Shown: piece by piece, positions 1 through 6,817 of the stretch
Position numbering within the stretch: the first letter of the stretch is position 1
Layout: each line of letters opens with the position of its first letter
Assembly (NCBI GenBank): GCA_964413935.1
Contig: CAYPTY010000030.1
Location: 1 to 17,515, forward strand
Origin: CAYPTY01 sp964413935
GTDB lineage: Bacteria > Bacteroidota > Rhodothermia > Balneolales > Balneolaceae
DNA: 17,515 nt
Direction: 5' to 3'
The notes under the pieces: generated by a model
What the model was told of the DNA's origin: nothing
Databases searched by the model: none
What the model saw: the letters and a program-made list of their open reading frames with translations, nothing else
Translations under genes and position numbers: made by a program

Positions 1-1047
1 CTGCCTGATGAAGTGGTACTGATGAGTATGCTCAGAGCAAACTATGAGCTTGAGCCGAACTCAATCACAGCCGTCGTTAAATTTTCTAAGAATATATGCC
101 GGGTTGTATTTTTTAAAGGGAGAAATCTATTTCTGGTGCCTGCAGTTATTCCTGAAGGGACGGATTCCCGGCGCTTTCTCAACACCGTGTTTTCCAAAAT
201 ACTATTCCAGCTAGATACAGGAGAAGTCCCTAATCTGGATAGGCTGATTATCGCTGATAATACGCTGGGTGAAGAGAGTATCAAATTCTTTAAAGACCGA
301 TTTCCGGATATTGATGTTTCAGAATTCAAGTTTAAGAGTGATCTGATAGAAACAGAGGGGATTCAGGCCAGCTCGCTAAGCGCATTTACGACCAGTATTG
401 GTCTGGCTTGGATTGCTTCAAAGTTCAAGTCAGATGAATTTCCTGATATTGATCTGGTACCGGATTATATCAAGGACAGACAAAAGTTCTTCAAGCTGCA
501 ATGGCATGGATTTGTGCTACTTTTTATGATCTTATTAACACCCGCTGTGGCCAACATCTACATTCAGCAGGCTTTTAAAAGTATTAATGATCTGGAAAAT
601 GAGGTAACGAACCTCTCCTCACAAGTTGCGCAATTACAACCCACCGTAAACAATTACAATAGTATAAACGCACAGCTTGCCTCAATTTCTGATCAAATCA
701 TATTATTGGATACGCTGAATAAAGGAACCCTCACATGGTCTACTAACCTGAATATCCTGAACGAGGGTATAAGAGATATTGGGGGTGTTTGGTTAACAAG
801 TATGAATTCAACAGGGAATTCAAATGATTCGAGATCCACTGAGATTGAGATTACAGGAATAGCTGTGAGCAGGGATAAAATACCAATGGTGGCAGATATT
901 TTTGATGAAGCTACGTTGCTGGATGTAACTATCAATCAGATCAGAGAGCAGGAGGTGTATTATTTTACCTACGCCGTTCGAAAGATTGTTGGTGACCCAG
1001 GCATTTATTCACCAACTGAAGAAAACCCGACAGAAATTATAGAATAA
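1..1047 (+). CDS. PilM-PilN-like fusion, inner-membrane component of a T4P/T2SS-like assembly (5' partial)
   Basis: The frame is open to the left edge, so the N-terminus is missing; a GTG at 13 is the first candidate start inside the window but is probably internal. Numbering from it, residues 18-140 look like the second half of an actin-like PilM/GspL cytoplasmic domain (beta-rich 'AVVKFSKNICRVVFFKGR' followed by alternating alpha/beta). Residues 146-160 carry a PilN-like 'IDLVPDYIKDRQ' segment. A single membrane helix spans about 165-184, a coiled coil about 188-235, and a periplasmic ferredoxin-like region about 240-325. In type IV pili PilM and PilN are separate proteins that link the cytoplasmic motor to the periplasmic alignment complex; GspL of type II secretion combines both parts. 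The next two genes resemble PilO/PilP and PilQ, which supports this reading. The domain calls come from pattern recognition without a profile search. Confidence 0.6.
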   Translation: MPDEVVLMSMLRANYELEPNSITAVVKFSKNICRVVFFKGRNLFLVPAVIPEGTDSRRFLNTVFSKILFQLDTGEVPNLDRLIIADNTLGEESIKFFKDRFPDIDVSEFKFKSDLIETEGIQASSLSAFTTSIGLAWIASKFKSDEFPDIDLVPDYIKDRQKFFKLQWHGFVLLFMILLTPAVANIYIQQAFKSINDLENEVTNLSSQVAQLQPTVNNYNSINAQLASISDQIILLDTLNKGTLTWSTNLNILNEGIRDIGGVWLTSMNSTGNSNDSRSTEIEITGIAVSRDKIPMVADIFDEATLLDVTINQIREQEVYYFTYAVRKIVGDPGIYSPTEENPTEIIE

Positions 1048-1048
1048 T

Positions 1049-1909
1049 TTGTCATACGCGATACGAAATACCATTGCACTGCTCGTAACCCTCATTCTTA
1101 TGGCGGGGGGCGCATTTGCTTATATAGAGTTTTACCTGAACTCGAAGGTGAATCAGCTTGAAGATAGTAAACAACAAAAACAGGCCGACTTCAATCAAAA
1201 AAAAGCCATAGTTGATGACTATGCAGAGGTATTAAGCAATTATCAGGAGAGCAGGGAACGTATTGAGAATTACAATAAATCACTTTTTCCATCTTCAAAT
1301 CCAGATAAAGTTTTTGATTATTTAAATAAACTGAATGATGGAAATTCACAGATCATATTTGAATACGTTTTCACAGATTCCGTTATCAATAATGAGTATG
1401 GCACTATTTTAAGTGAAATAAATGGTACTGGAAAGCACTCAGCACTCATCAACTATATTAACAAGCTCGAAAACAGTCAGTTAATCAATAAGGTTAATGA
1501 ACTCAGCATCAGTTATGATGAACGTGCCGAGGATTATAATGAAATCAGCTTTTCTTTTAATGTGGAAAGCTACTATGAAAGACTGGCTGTGCTGGATTCA
1601 ATGCAAGCCAGCAGAGAAATCCGCATCAACCCTGAAATATCAGATTATAATCCATTTTACCCATTGATCAGGACACGCTTTCCGGTTAATGATAAAAATC
1701 AGGTGAATGTGGAAGCGAGTAGAATAATTGGAATGACAGGCAATAGAATTTTTATCATCGATCAGACCGGAGCAATGAAAACTCTAAGAGAAGGAGACCA
1801 GGTGTATTTAGGTTTTCTTGAGGAAATAAACACCACATCAAAGACGGCTAAATTTAAACTCGATAAAGCAGGAATTATCGAATATGTTACCTTGGAGGTA
1901 AATAAATGA
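1049..1909 (+). CDS. PilO-PilP-like fusion, periplasmic alignment protein
   Basis: This 286-residue protein starts at TTG 1049. An in-frame stop at 1040-1042 excludes anything further upstream, and the next ATG (residue 18) would cut through the membrane helix. Residues 6-28 form one N-terminal membrane segment. Residues 32-75 are a Gln/Lys/Glu-rich coiled coil and residues 80-180 a PilO-like alpha/beta region. A linker contains 'YNPFYPLI' (about 200-207), reminiscent of the D-P-F motif before the folded part of PilP/GspC. Residues 215-284 look like a PilP/GspC homology-region beta-domain ('ASRIIGMTGNRIFIIDQTG' onward). PilO and PilP normally form a complex that contacts the secretin periplasmic domains. 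The gene follows the PilMN-like gene by 1 nt and overlaps the secretin gene by 4 nt (ATGA), which implies translational coupling. A GspM/GspC-type assignment is possible instead. Confidence 0.55.
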   Translation: MSYAIRNTIALLVTLILMAGGAFAYIEFYLNSKVNQLEDSKQQKQADFNQKKAIVDDYAEVLSNYQESRERIENYNKSLFPSSNPDKVFDYLNKLNDGNSQIIFEYVFTDSVINNEYGTILSEINGTGKHSALINYINKLENSQLINKVNELSISYDERAEDYNEISFSFNVESYYERLAVLDSMQASREIRINPEISDYNPFYPLIRTRFPVNDKNQVNVEASRIIGMTGNRIFIIDQTGAMKTLREGDQVYLGFLEEINTTSKTAKFKLDKAGIIEYVTLEVNK

Positions 1910-3786
1910 AATCAACAAACCCCAAATACTACTTTCGCAGTTACATCTGCATGCTAGTACTGCTGGTATTCGGAGTAGTTCATTCCGAGTATCTGAATGC
2001 GCAGATAGGTGATGGTCCTCCAACAGAATTCACTCCAGAGGATCAGATTGTAAAATTTGATAAGAACAGTTCCTACCCTGAGGTAATATCGGTAATCAAT
2101 GAATTAACTCAGGAATACGACAAGCGATTCATTATAGACAGAACGGGATATGCGGGAGCCATTGGGCTTGATCTTCCAGCAATGAATTACCGAGATGCCT
2201 TTAACTTTGTACTAGATTACCTGGAATTCGAGTTAAATACTACAGAAGAGTATTATGAAATAAGACTACCGGAAAAAGCTACAGCAGGTCCCGCATCAGG
2301 TACACCAGGACAGCCGGGTCAAGGTGCGGCACAAGCCTTAGCAAGCTTAAAAACACGAGAAATTAGAATTAATGCAACCTTTTTTGAAGGCAATAAACGC
2401 GCACTTCAGGAAATAGGGGTCGACTGGTCAACTTTGACCTCTGATGTACCCATTGAAATTCCGAATTACGTAACTGAACAGGGGCAGGATCAATTACCAG
2501 CACCGATATTGGGTAGTGATCAGTTTGTGAACGTAAACTCCTTTGGAGCTCAAAATGTATCTCAAAATGTGTTCAATTCTATTGTCAATTTTGGGGAAAT
2601 CGGTACCTCCAGCATTAGTGTTCAGGCTTTATTCAGTGCCTTTGAAGCGGATAACCTTGGAGAGGTTCTGGCAACCCCTTATTCGATTGTAGTGGATGGA
2701 GAACAAGCGCAACTTCAAGTTGGTCAGGATTTTTCCATTAAACAACGGGATTTCGCCGGAAACGTTACCGATGCCTTCTTTAATACGGGTACCATCTTGA
2801 ATGTAACGCCTAATATCATAATTGAAGACAGCATTGAATTCGTCTATCTGGATGTGTCAGTCGAACGATCATCCGCACAGCCTGATCCGGTAAGTACCAT
2901 CATTAACAAACAAACTGCAGCTACGAAAACACTACTCCTGGATGGTGAAACCACTGTGATGGCGGGCTTATATCGTACTGAAGAATCCCGGGTGCGACGT
3001 GGTGTGCCTCTTCTGAAAGACATCCCGTTGCTTGGTTATTTATTCGGATACAATTCCAAAGATATAATTGAGAATGAGTTGGTTATTCTGATTCAGGCTG
3101 AAATTGTTAAGTCTTTACCAGAACGATTTGCTGACAAGAATAGAAAGTCAAAACGTGATATTCTGCAGGCAGCTCAGGAGCGGAATCGAAATGATATGGA
3201 TTACATTCCCCCTTCAGTTGAGACTCTGTTGCCACCAATAACAGAAGGAATTGAAACGAATATTGATTCTACAATGGCATTAATGCCGACAGATGAGCCT
3301 GATACAACATTAGTTACTGATAACACAGAAAATACTCCGATCACTGACGGTAATGTTACAGATCCTGAAGACCTTAGTCCTGAACAAAGAGAACTGGCAG
3401 AGGAACTCAGCCTGCCGGTTGAAAACCCTGAACTGATGGTGGTTGTGCCCCGGGCTTTTGACCTGGAAAAATTCCTCGAGTACAAAGAGAATGGCGTAGA
3501 AATTCCTGATGATACCAATGGTGAAAAATATTATGTAATCGGGGGCTCATTTATCGTTCGGAATAATGCCTATGCTTTTCAGGACAGGCTTGAGGAAATG
3601 GGGTACAATTCAAGAATTCTGTTTAACACTCAATCCAGATTTCATTTCGTGGCCTATCAGGGGTACAGAAACTTCGAAGCTGCGGTAAGTGAATTGAAGA
3701 AACTGAGAAACAGTGAAAATCAGGATGCCTGGTTATTCATCTTTGAAGGGGATGAGACCGAAAAAATTAATGGCTCTGCTCAGTAA
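1906..3786 (+). CDS. pilQ: Secretin (PilQ/GspD family) with C-terminal SPOR domain
   Basis: This 626-residue protein would form an outer-membrane secretin pore. A signal peptide covers about 1-33 (hydrophobic 14-25, then 'YLNAQ'). Residues 48-122 form one N0/STN-like domain, followed by a Gly/Pro/Gln/Ala linker (125-147). The secretin core spans about 150-403; it contains 'EVLATPYSIVVDGEQAQL' and the family signature 'GVPLLKDIPLLGYLFG' (366-381). An acidic, Thr/Pro-rich linker (405-535) follows. Residues 540-615 match a SPOR domain: 'YYVIGGSF', a helix with 'AYAFQDRLEEMGY', and a closing 'DAWLFIF' strand. SPOR domains bind denuded septal peptidoglycan. The N1 (KH-like) and AMIN domains often seen in PilQ are not apparent. 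The ATG overlaps the stop of the upstream gene. Whether it serves pili or a secretion system cannot be settled without the other genes. Confidence 0.85.
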   Translation: MKSTNPKYYFRSYICMLVLLVFGVVHSEYLNAQIGDGPPTEFTPEDQIVKFDKNSSYPEVISVINELTQEYDKRFIIDRTGYAGAIGLDLPAMNYRDAFNFVLDYLEFELNTTEEYYEIRLPEKATAGPASGTPGQPGQGAAQALASLKTREIRINATFFEGNKRALQEIGVDWSTLTSDVPIEIPNYVTEQGQDQLPAPILGSDQFVNVNSFGAQNVSQNVFNSIVNFGEIGTSSISVQALFSAFEADNLGEVLATPYSIVVDGEQAQLQVGQDFSIKQRDFAGNVTDAFFNTGTILNVTPNIIIEDSIEFVYLDVSVERSSAQPDPVSTIINKQTAATKTLLLDGETTVMAGLYRTEESRVRRGVPLLKDIPLLGYLFGYNSKDIIENELVILIQAEIVKSLPERFADKNRKSKRDILQAAQERNRNDMDYIPPSVETLLPPITEGIETNIDSTMALMPTDEPDTTLVTDNTENTPITDGNVTDPEDLSPEQRELAEELSLPVENPELMVVVPRAFDLEKFLEYKENGVEIPDDTNGEKYYVIGGSFIVRNNAYAFQDRLEEMGYNSRILFNTQSRFHFVAYQGYRNFEAAVSELKKLRNSENQDAWLFIFEGDETEKINGSAQ

Positions 3787-4567
3787 GTTTGAATCGCTCC
3801 AAAAAAGCAAGTGACACTTTGTTGAAGGTCTGTGGTTGTTCTACATTTACAACATGTCCACAGTTTTCAACTACTTCAAGATAGCTGTTCTCATGCTTGT
3901 TGGTAATCTGCTCTGCTGGTGGAAGGAACATGTAATCTTCGCTACCCATTACGTAGAGCATTGGAGTACTAATCTCTTTCTCTTTAAAATACCTTAGCAG
4001 GGGATTCACTTCATTCGTGAGCTTAAACCATTTGATAAACTCTTTTTGGTAAAGTTTCTTTGCTTCCCGGATAAATAAATTACGGCTGAATGCATGTCGT
4101 TTTCTGGGCATGATGATCCAGGCAAAAAAACTGTAAAGCCACATATAGGGAATGACCTTCTTGAAAGTATGCCCCAGAAAAACAAGTAATCGGCTTCGGA
4201 CATTTAATCGGGTTATGGCGCCACATAAAATGGCTGATTTTACACGCTCAGGCTGGATCTCAGCTAAGGTGCGTATGATAATGGTACCCAGTGATACCCC
4301 CACAAAATGAGCTTGCTGAATTTTAGCATGATCTAGCACCTGTATGATGTCATTGGCAATCATCTCAAAGGAGTATTCATCCTCGTAATACTTTTTAAAC
4401 AGGTCTTTGGATTTACCATGCCCTCTCAGATCTACGAGCAAAACATTATACAGGCTTCTGAAGGCTTTTAATTGCTGAAACCAAATAGATGAGCTGCCTC
4501 CGGCACCATGTACAAAAACAACCCAGTCCCGGTCTTCTCCTGATATGTATTCTTTATAGTATAACAA
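3767..4567 (-). CDS. Alpha/beta hydrolase
   Basis: This is a 266-residue alpha/beta-hydrolase-fold enzyme with no signal peptide, so probably cytoplasmic. The oxyanion-hole strand is 'VFVHGAGGSSSIW' (about 17-29). The nucleophile elbow is G-V-S-L-G (90-94, Ser92). The acid is probably Asp211 in 'GSEDYMF' and the histidine His238 in 'NCGHVVNVEQP', giving a complete catalytic triad. Residues 120-190 form a cap with aromatic and basic residues. The family includes esterases, lipases and C-C hydrolases, and the substrate cannot be read from the sequence. The start must be TTG 4567: an in-frame stop lies four codons upstream and the first internal Met (69) falls beyond the HG motif. Its 3' end overlaps the secretin gene by 20 bp in convergent orientation; its 5' end faces the acyltransferase operon. 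Confidence 0.85.
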   Translation of the reverse strand: MLYYKEYISGEDRDWVVFVHGAGGSSSIWFQQLKAFRSLYNVLLVDLRGHGKSKDLFKKYYEDEYSFEMIANDIIQVLDHAKIQQAHFVGVSLGTIIIRTLAEIQPERVKSAILCGAITRLNVRSRLLVFLGHTFKKVIPYMWLYSFFAWIIMPRKRHAFSRNLFIREAKKLYQKEFIKWFKLTNEVNPLLRYFKEKEISTPMLYVMGSEDYMFLPPAEQITNKHENSYLEVVENCGHVVNVEQPQTFNKVSLAFLERFKLTEQSH

Positions 4568-4714
4568 TGCTACAAGTTACTGATTCAGAGTATTTTATTC
4601 GAGTTAGTGATTTTTTAAAAATATTATGTTTTAGTTGTTTTAATGATGTATTAACACAGAACTGATATTATACCAACTATAATTTAACATTCACTTTACG
4701 CAGGAAATTCAAAC
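4568..4714. promoter_or_regulatory. Divergent AT-rich intergenic region
   Basis: This 147-bp, strongly AT-rich spacer lies between two divergently transcribed genes, the hydrolase (-) and the N-acyltransferase (+), so it should contain promoters for both. A perfect TATAAT lies at 4678-4683 on the + strand, about 30 nt before the TTG start at 4715. No convincing -35 hexamer stands at 16-18 nt spacing (4655-4660 reads CACAGA); TTAACA at 4651-4656 is 21 nt away. A ribosome-binding sequence AGGA (4702-4705) sits 9 nt before TTG 4715. No strong hairpin or operator-like repeat was seen. Confidence 0.4.
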
Positions 4715-5497
4715 TTGGCATTTTTTGAGTCTGATATTAACGATGTGACCCATCAGTTGAATATTTCAAGCCGAAAATACACGGTAAAACTGGCCTCAAA
4801 CCGTGAGCAGGTAGAGGAGGCACTTCGTCTTCGTTTTGATGTTTTTAACATTGAATTAGGCGAGGGGCTGGATCATTCTTTCCACTCACAGATGGATGAG
4901 GATGAATTTGATGAACAATGTCATCATTTAATGGTTATTGATAATGACAGCGGATTGGTAATTGGTACCTATAGAATGCAGACCAGTGAGATGGCTGAGT
5001 CAGGTCATGGTTTTTATACCCAATCGGAATTTGACATCTCTGCTTTTCCTGATAAAATAATCTCAAATGCAGTCGAATTAGGGCGTGCCTGTATTCACAG
5101 GGACCATCGTAATGGGCGGGTATTATTTCTGTTATGGAGGGGCCTGGCAGAATACATACTCCTTACCGGGAAGCGATATCTGTTTGGTTGCTGCTCACTT
5201 ACCAGTCAGGATCCTGTTGAGGGCATGCAGGCTTATCGTATGCTGATTGATGGGGGTTATCTGCATCCTGATTACAGCATTATGGTACAACCCGAATACG
5301 TTTGTGAAGTGATGGCTGATCACGATTATCAGTCAGCTGAGATCAGTATACCCCAACTTTTCAGATTATATCTGGAGCAGAATTCTAAAGTGTGCAGCCT
5401 TCCGGCCATTGATCGAAAATTCAAGACCATTGATTTTCTCATCCTGCTGGATGTCAATGATTTACCCGAACAATCCAGGGCACTCTTTTTTAAGTAG
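4715..5497 (+). CDS. OlsB/GlsB-like N-acyltransferase (GNAT fold) for aminolipid synthesis
   Basis: This 260-residue protein resembles the OlsB / 'hemolysin-like' GNAT family. These enzymes transfer a 3-hydroxyacyl group from acyl carrier protein to the alpha-amine of ornithine (OlsB) or glycine (GlsB), giving a lyso-aminolipid. Visible family features are 'RLRFDVFNIELGEGL' (38-52), 'FDEQCHHLMV' (65-74), 'IGTYRM' (83-88), the core 'VELGRACIHRDHR' (120-132), 'LFGCCSL' (156-162) and a C-terminal 'KFKTIDFLILLDVNDLP' (235-251). TTG 4715 is the only reasonable start: upstream there is a stop at 4685-4687 without ATG/GTG/TTG between, and the next Met (60) would remove conserved sequence. AGGA at 4702-4705 supports it. 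The PlsC-like gene begins 18 nt downstream, matching OlsB-OlsA and GlsB-GlsA pairing. The amino-acid substrate (ornithine, glycine, serine or other) cannot be determined here. Confidence 0.75.
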   Translation: MAFFESDINDVTHQLNISSRKYTVKLASNREQVEEALRLRFDVFNIELGEGLDHSFHSQMDEDEFDEQCHHLMVIDNDSGLVIGTYRMQTSEMAESGHGFYTQSEFDISAFPDKIISNAVELGRACIHRDHRNGRVLFLLWRGLAEYILLTGKRYLFGCCSLTSQDPVEGMQAYRMLIDGGYLHPDYSIMVQPEYVCEVMADHDYQSAEISIPQLFRLYLEQNSKVCSLPAIDRKFKTIDFLILLDVNDLPEQSRALFFK

Positions 5498-5515
5498 TTT
5501 TTGTATTTTTTGCTC

Positions 5516-6295
5516 ATGCAAAAAATTAAAAGCTACCTAAGAGCAATCGCGCTGGTGAGCGTAACTCTTTTTGGATTTACCATATTTCTTCCCAGCCTTT
5601 TGCTAAAACCTTTCGGGTATGACAATGATAAGTGGCGACATAAAGCCTGGAATATCTGGGGACATCTGTGCTGTAAGATATTTGGAATTGAATTGACAGT
5701 AGAGGGAAAAGCGCCACAAACCCCATTCATTCTGGTTAGTAATCACCTCAGTTACACCGATACCTTCATCCTGTTAAGACTTACAAATGGGGTGCTCATT
5801 TCAAAAAGTGATGTCAGGAGCTGGCCTTTCCTTGGATGGATGATGGATGTGATGGGGATCATCTTCATTGACCGTAGCAATCGATCGGATATCCTTAGAG
5901 TGAATGAACAAATAGATAAGAATTTGAGACCTCATCAGGGGATTATTTTCTTTCCAGAGGCAACCACCTCGAATGGAGATGGGGTACTTAGGTTCAGAAC
6001 AGGTTTATTATCCTATCCGGCGGAAAAGAATTTACCTGTTTACTATGTCAGTATTAATTATAACACTGGTATTGAGGATAAACCGGCCCGGGAGTATGTG
6101 CACTGGTGGGGAGATATGACATTCTTTAGACATTTGTTAGACCTCCTGACTATACAAAAGTTCTATGCAAACGTTACATTCGGGGAGTCTGCGATTACAG
6201 AAAGCAATCGCAAAAAACTGGCAGATGAGCTGCATAAAAGAGTTGAGAAACAGTACTTAGTAAAGAAAGAATCATGGGATCCCGTAAACACCTGA
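5516..6295 (+). CDS. PlsC/OlsA/GlsA-like 1-acyl lipid O-acyltransferase
   Basis: This 259-residue membrane-associated acyltransferase carries the PlsC motifs. The catalytic H-x4-D is 'NHLSYTD' (76-82; His77, Asp82). 'IFIDRSNR' (116-123) is the second block. 'FPEATTSNGDG' (146-156) is the acceptor-binding block, with Ala where most members have Gly. An N-terminal hydrophobic segment (about 11-30) would anchor it to the inner membrane. Next to the N-acyltransferase, its likely job is to esterify the 3-hydroxyl of the lyso-aminolipid with a second acyl chain, as OlsA or GlsA does; an ordinary lysophosphatidate acyltransferase is the alternative. I chose ATG 5516 over an in-frame TTG at 5501 because it sits directly before the basic/hydrophobic N-terminus. 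Its 3' end overlaps the DinB-like gene by 22 bp. Confidence 0.78.
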   Translation: MQKIKSYLRAIALVSVTLFGFTIFLPSLLLKPFGYDNDKWRHKAWNIWGHLCCKIFGIELTVEGKAPQTPFILVSNHLSYTDTFILLRLTNGVLISKSDVRSWPFLGWMMDVMGIIFIDRSNRSDILRVNEQIDKNLRPHQGIIFFPEATTSNGDGVLRFRTGLLSYPAEKNLPVYYVSINYNTGIEDKPAREYVHWWGDMTFFRHLLDLLTIQKFYANVTFGESAITESNRKKLADELHKRVEKQYLVKKESWDPVNT

Positions 6296-6789
6296 CGGAA
6301 GATAATATCGCTTACCTAGAACAAACTGCCGAACTCATTGAGTCGATGGGTGCGGATTTATATCAAAAAAAATCTAATGGTATTTACAATAGCTCAGTCG
6401 GGCAGCATATCCGGCATATTCTGGATCATTATCAGTGTTTACTGAAAATGAATGATGGGTATGTGGATTACGACCAGCGCGAACGTGACCCATCACTGGA
6501 AAACGATCCTGTTCGCGCAATTGCCGTAATATCCAAGCTGATTGAGGAATTAAGAAAGCTGGAACCTTGCTCCATATTCAAAGATGAAACCATAAAAGTG
6601 CTTAGCAATACTGATCATAAGTCATCTTTTTCTATATCCAGTGTTAACCGTGAACTTCAATTTCTGATTAGCCATACCGTTCATCATTTTGCAATCATTG
6701 CAATGATTCTTGATTCCTGTGGGTTTGTCTTACCGGATTACTTTGGAGTGGCTCCTTCCACGCTAAAGTACCAGCAGGAAATAAGTTGA
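6274..6789 (+). CDS. DinB-fold (four-helix bundle) putative metal-binding protein
   Basis: This 171-residue soluble, helical protein has a DinB/YfiT-like pattern. Helix 2 contains 'SVGQHIRHILDHYQCLL' (His45, His48, His52) and a later helix contains 'QFLISHTVHHFAII' (His134, His137, His138). In this superfamily three histidines, one from helix 2 and two from a later H-x3-H, bind a divalent metal; His48, His134 and His138 are the best candidates. Family members include thiol S-transferases and damage-inducible proteins, but most have no assigned reaction. ATG 6274 lies inside the end of the acyltransferase gene (22-bp overlap), so the two are probably translationally coupled. Its place between lipid acyltransferases and the ligase-like fusion suggests a supporting enzymatic role in the same pathway. 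That role is inferred from position alone. Confidence 0.65.
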   Translation: MGSRKHLTEDNIAYLEQTAELIESMGADLYQKKSNGIYNSSVGQHIRHILDHYQCLLKMNDGYVDYDQRERDPSLENDPVRAIAVISKLIEELRKLEPCSIFKDETIKVLSNTDHKSSFSISSVNRELQFLISHTVHHFAIIAMILDSCGFVLPDYFGVAPSTLKYQQEIS

Positions 6790-6817
6790 ATACAACGGCT
6801 TAATCAGATTTTACAGG

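Noticed and set aside
3201..3518. Open frame on the - strand opposite the secretin linker
   Set aside because: It is a low-complexity shadow of the acidic Thr/Pro linker with no ribosome-binding site or recognisable domain.
4600..4625. ATTTTTTAAAAATAT stretch as a possible terminator
   Set aside because: It is a pure A/T inverted run without a GC stem, between divergent genes where no terminator is expected.
5501..5515. In-frame TTG start for the O-acyltransferase five codons upstream of ATG 5516
   Set aside because: It adds only a short hydrophobic stretch with no ribosome-binding sequence; the ATG gives a normal basic N-terminus.
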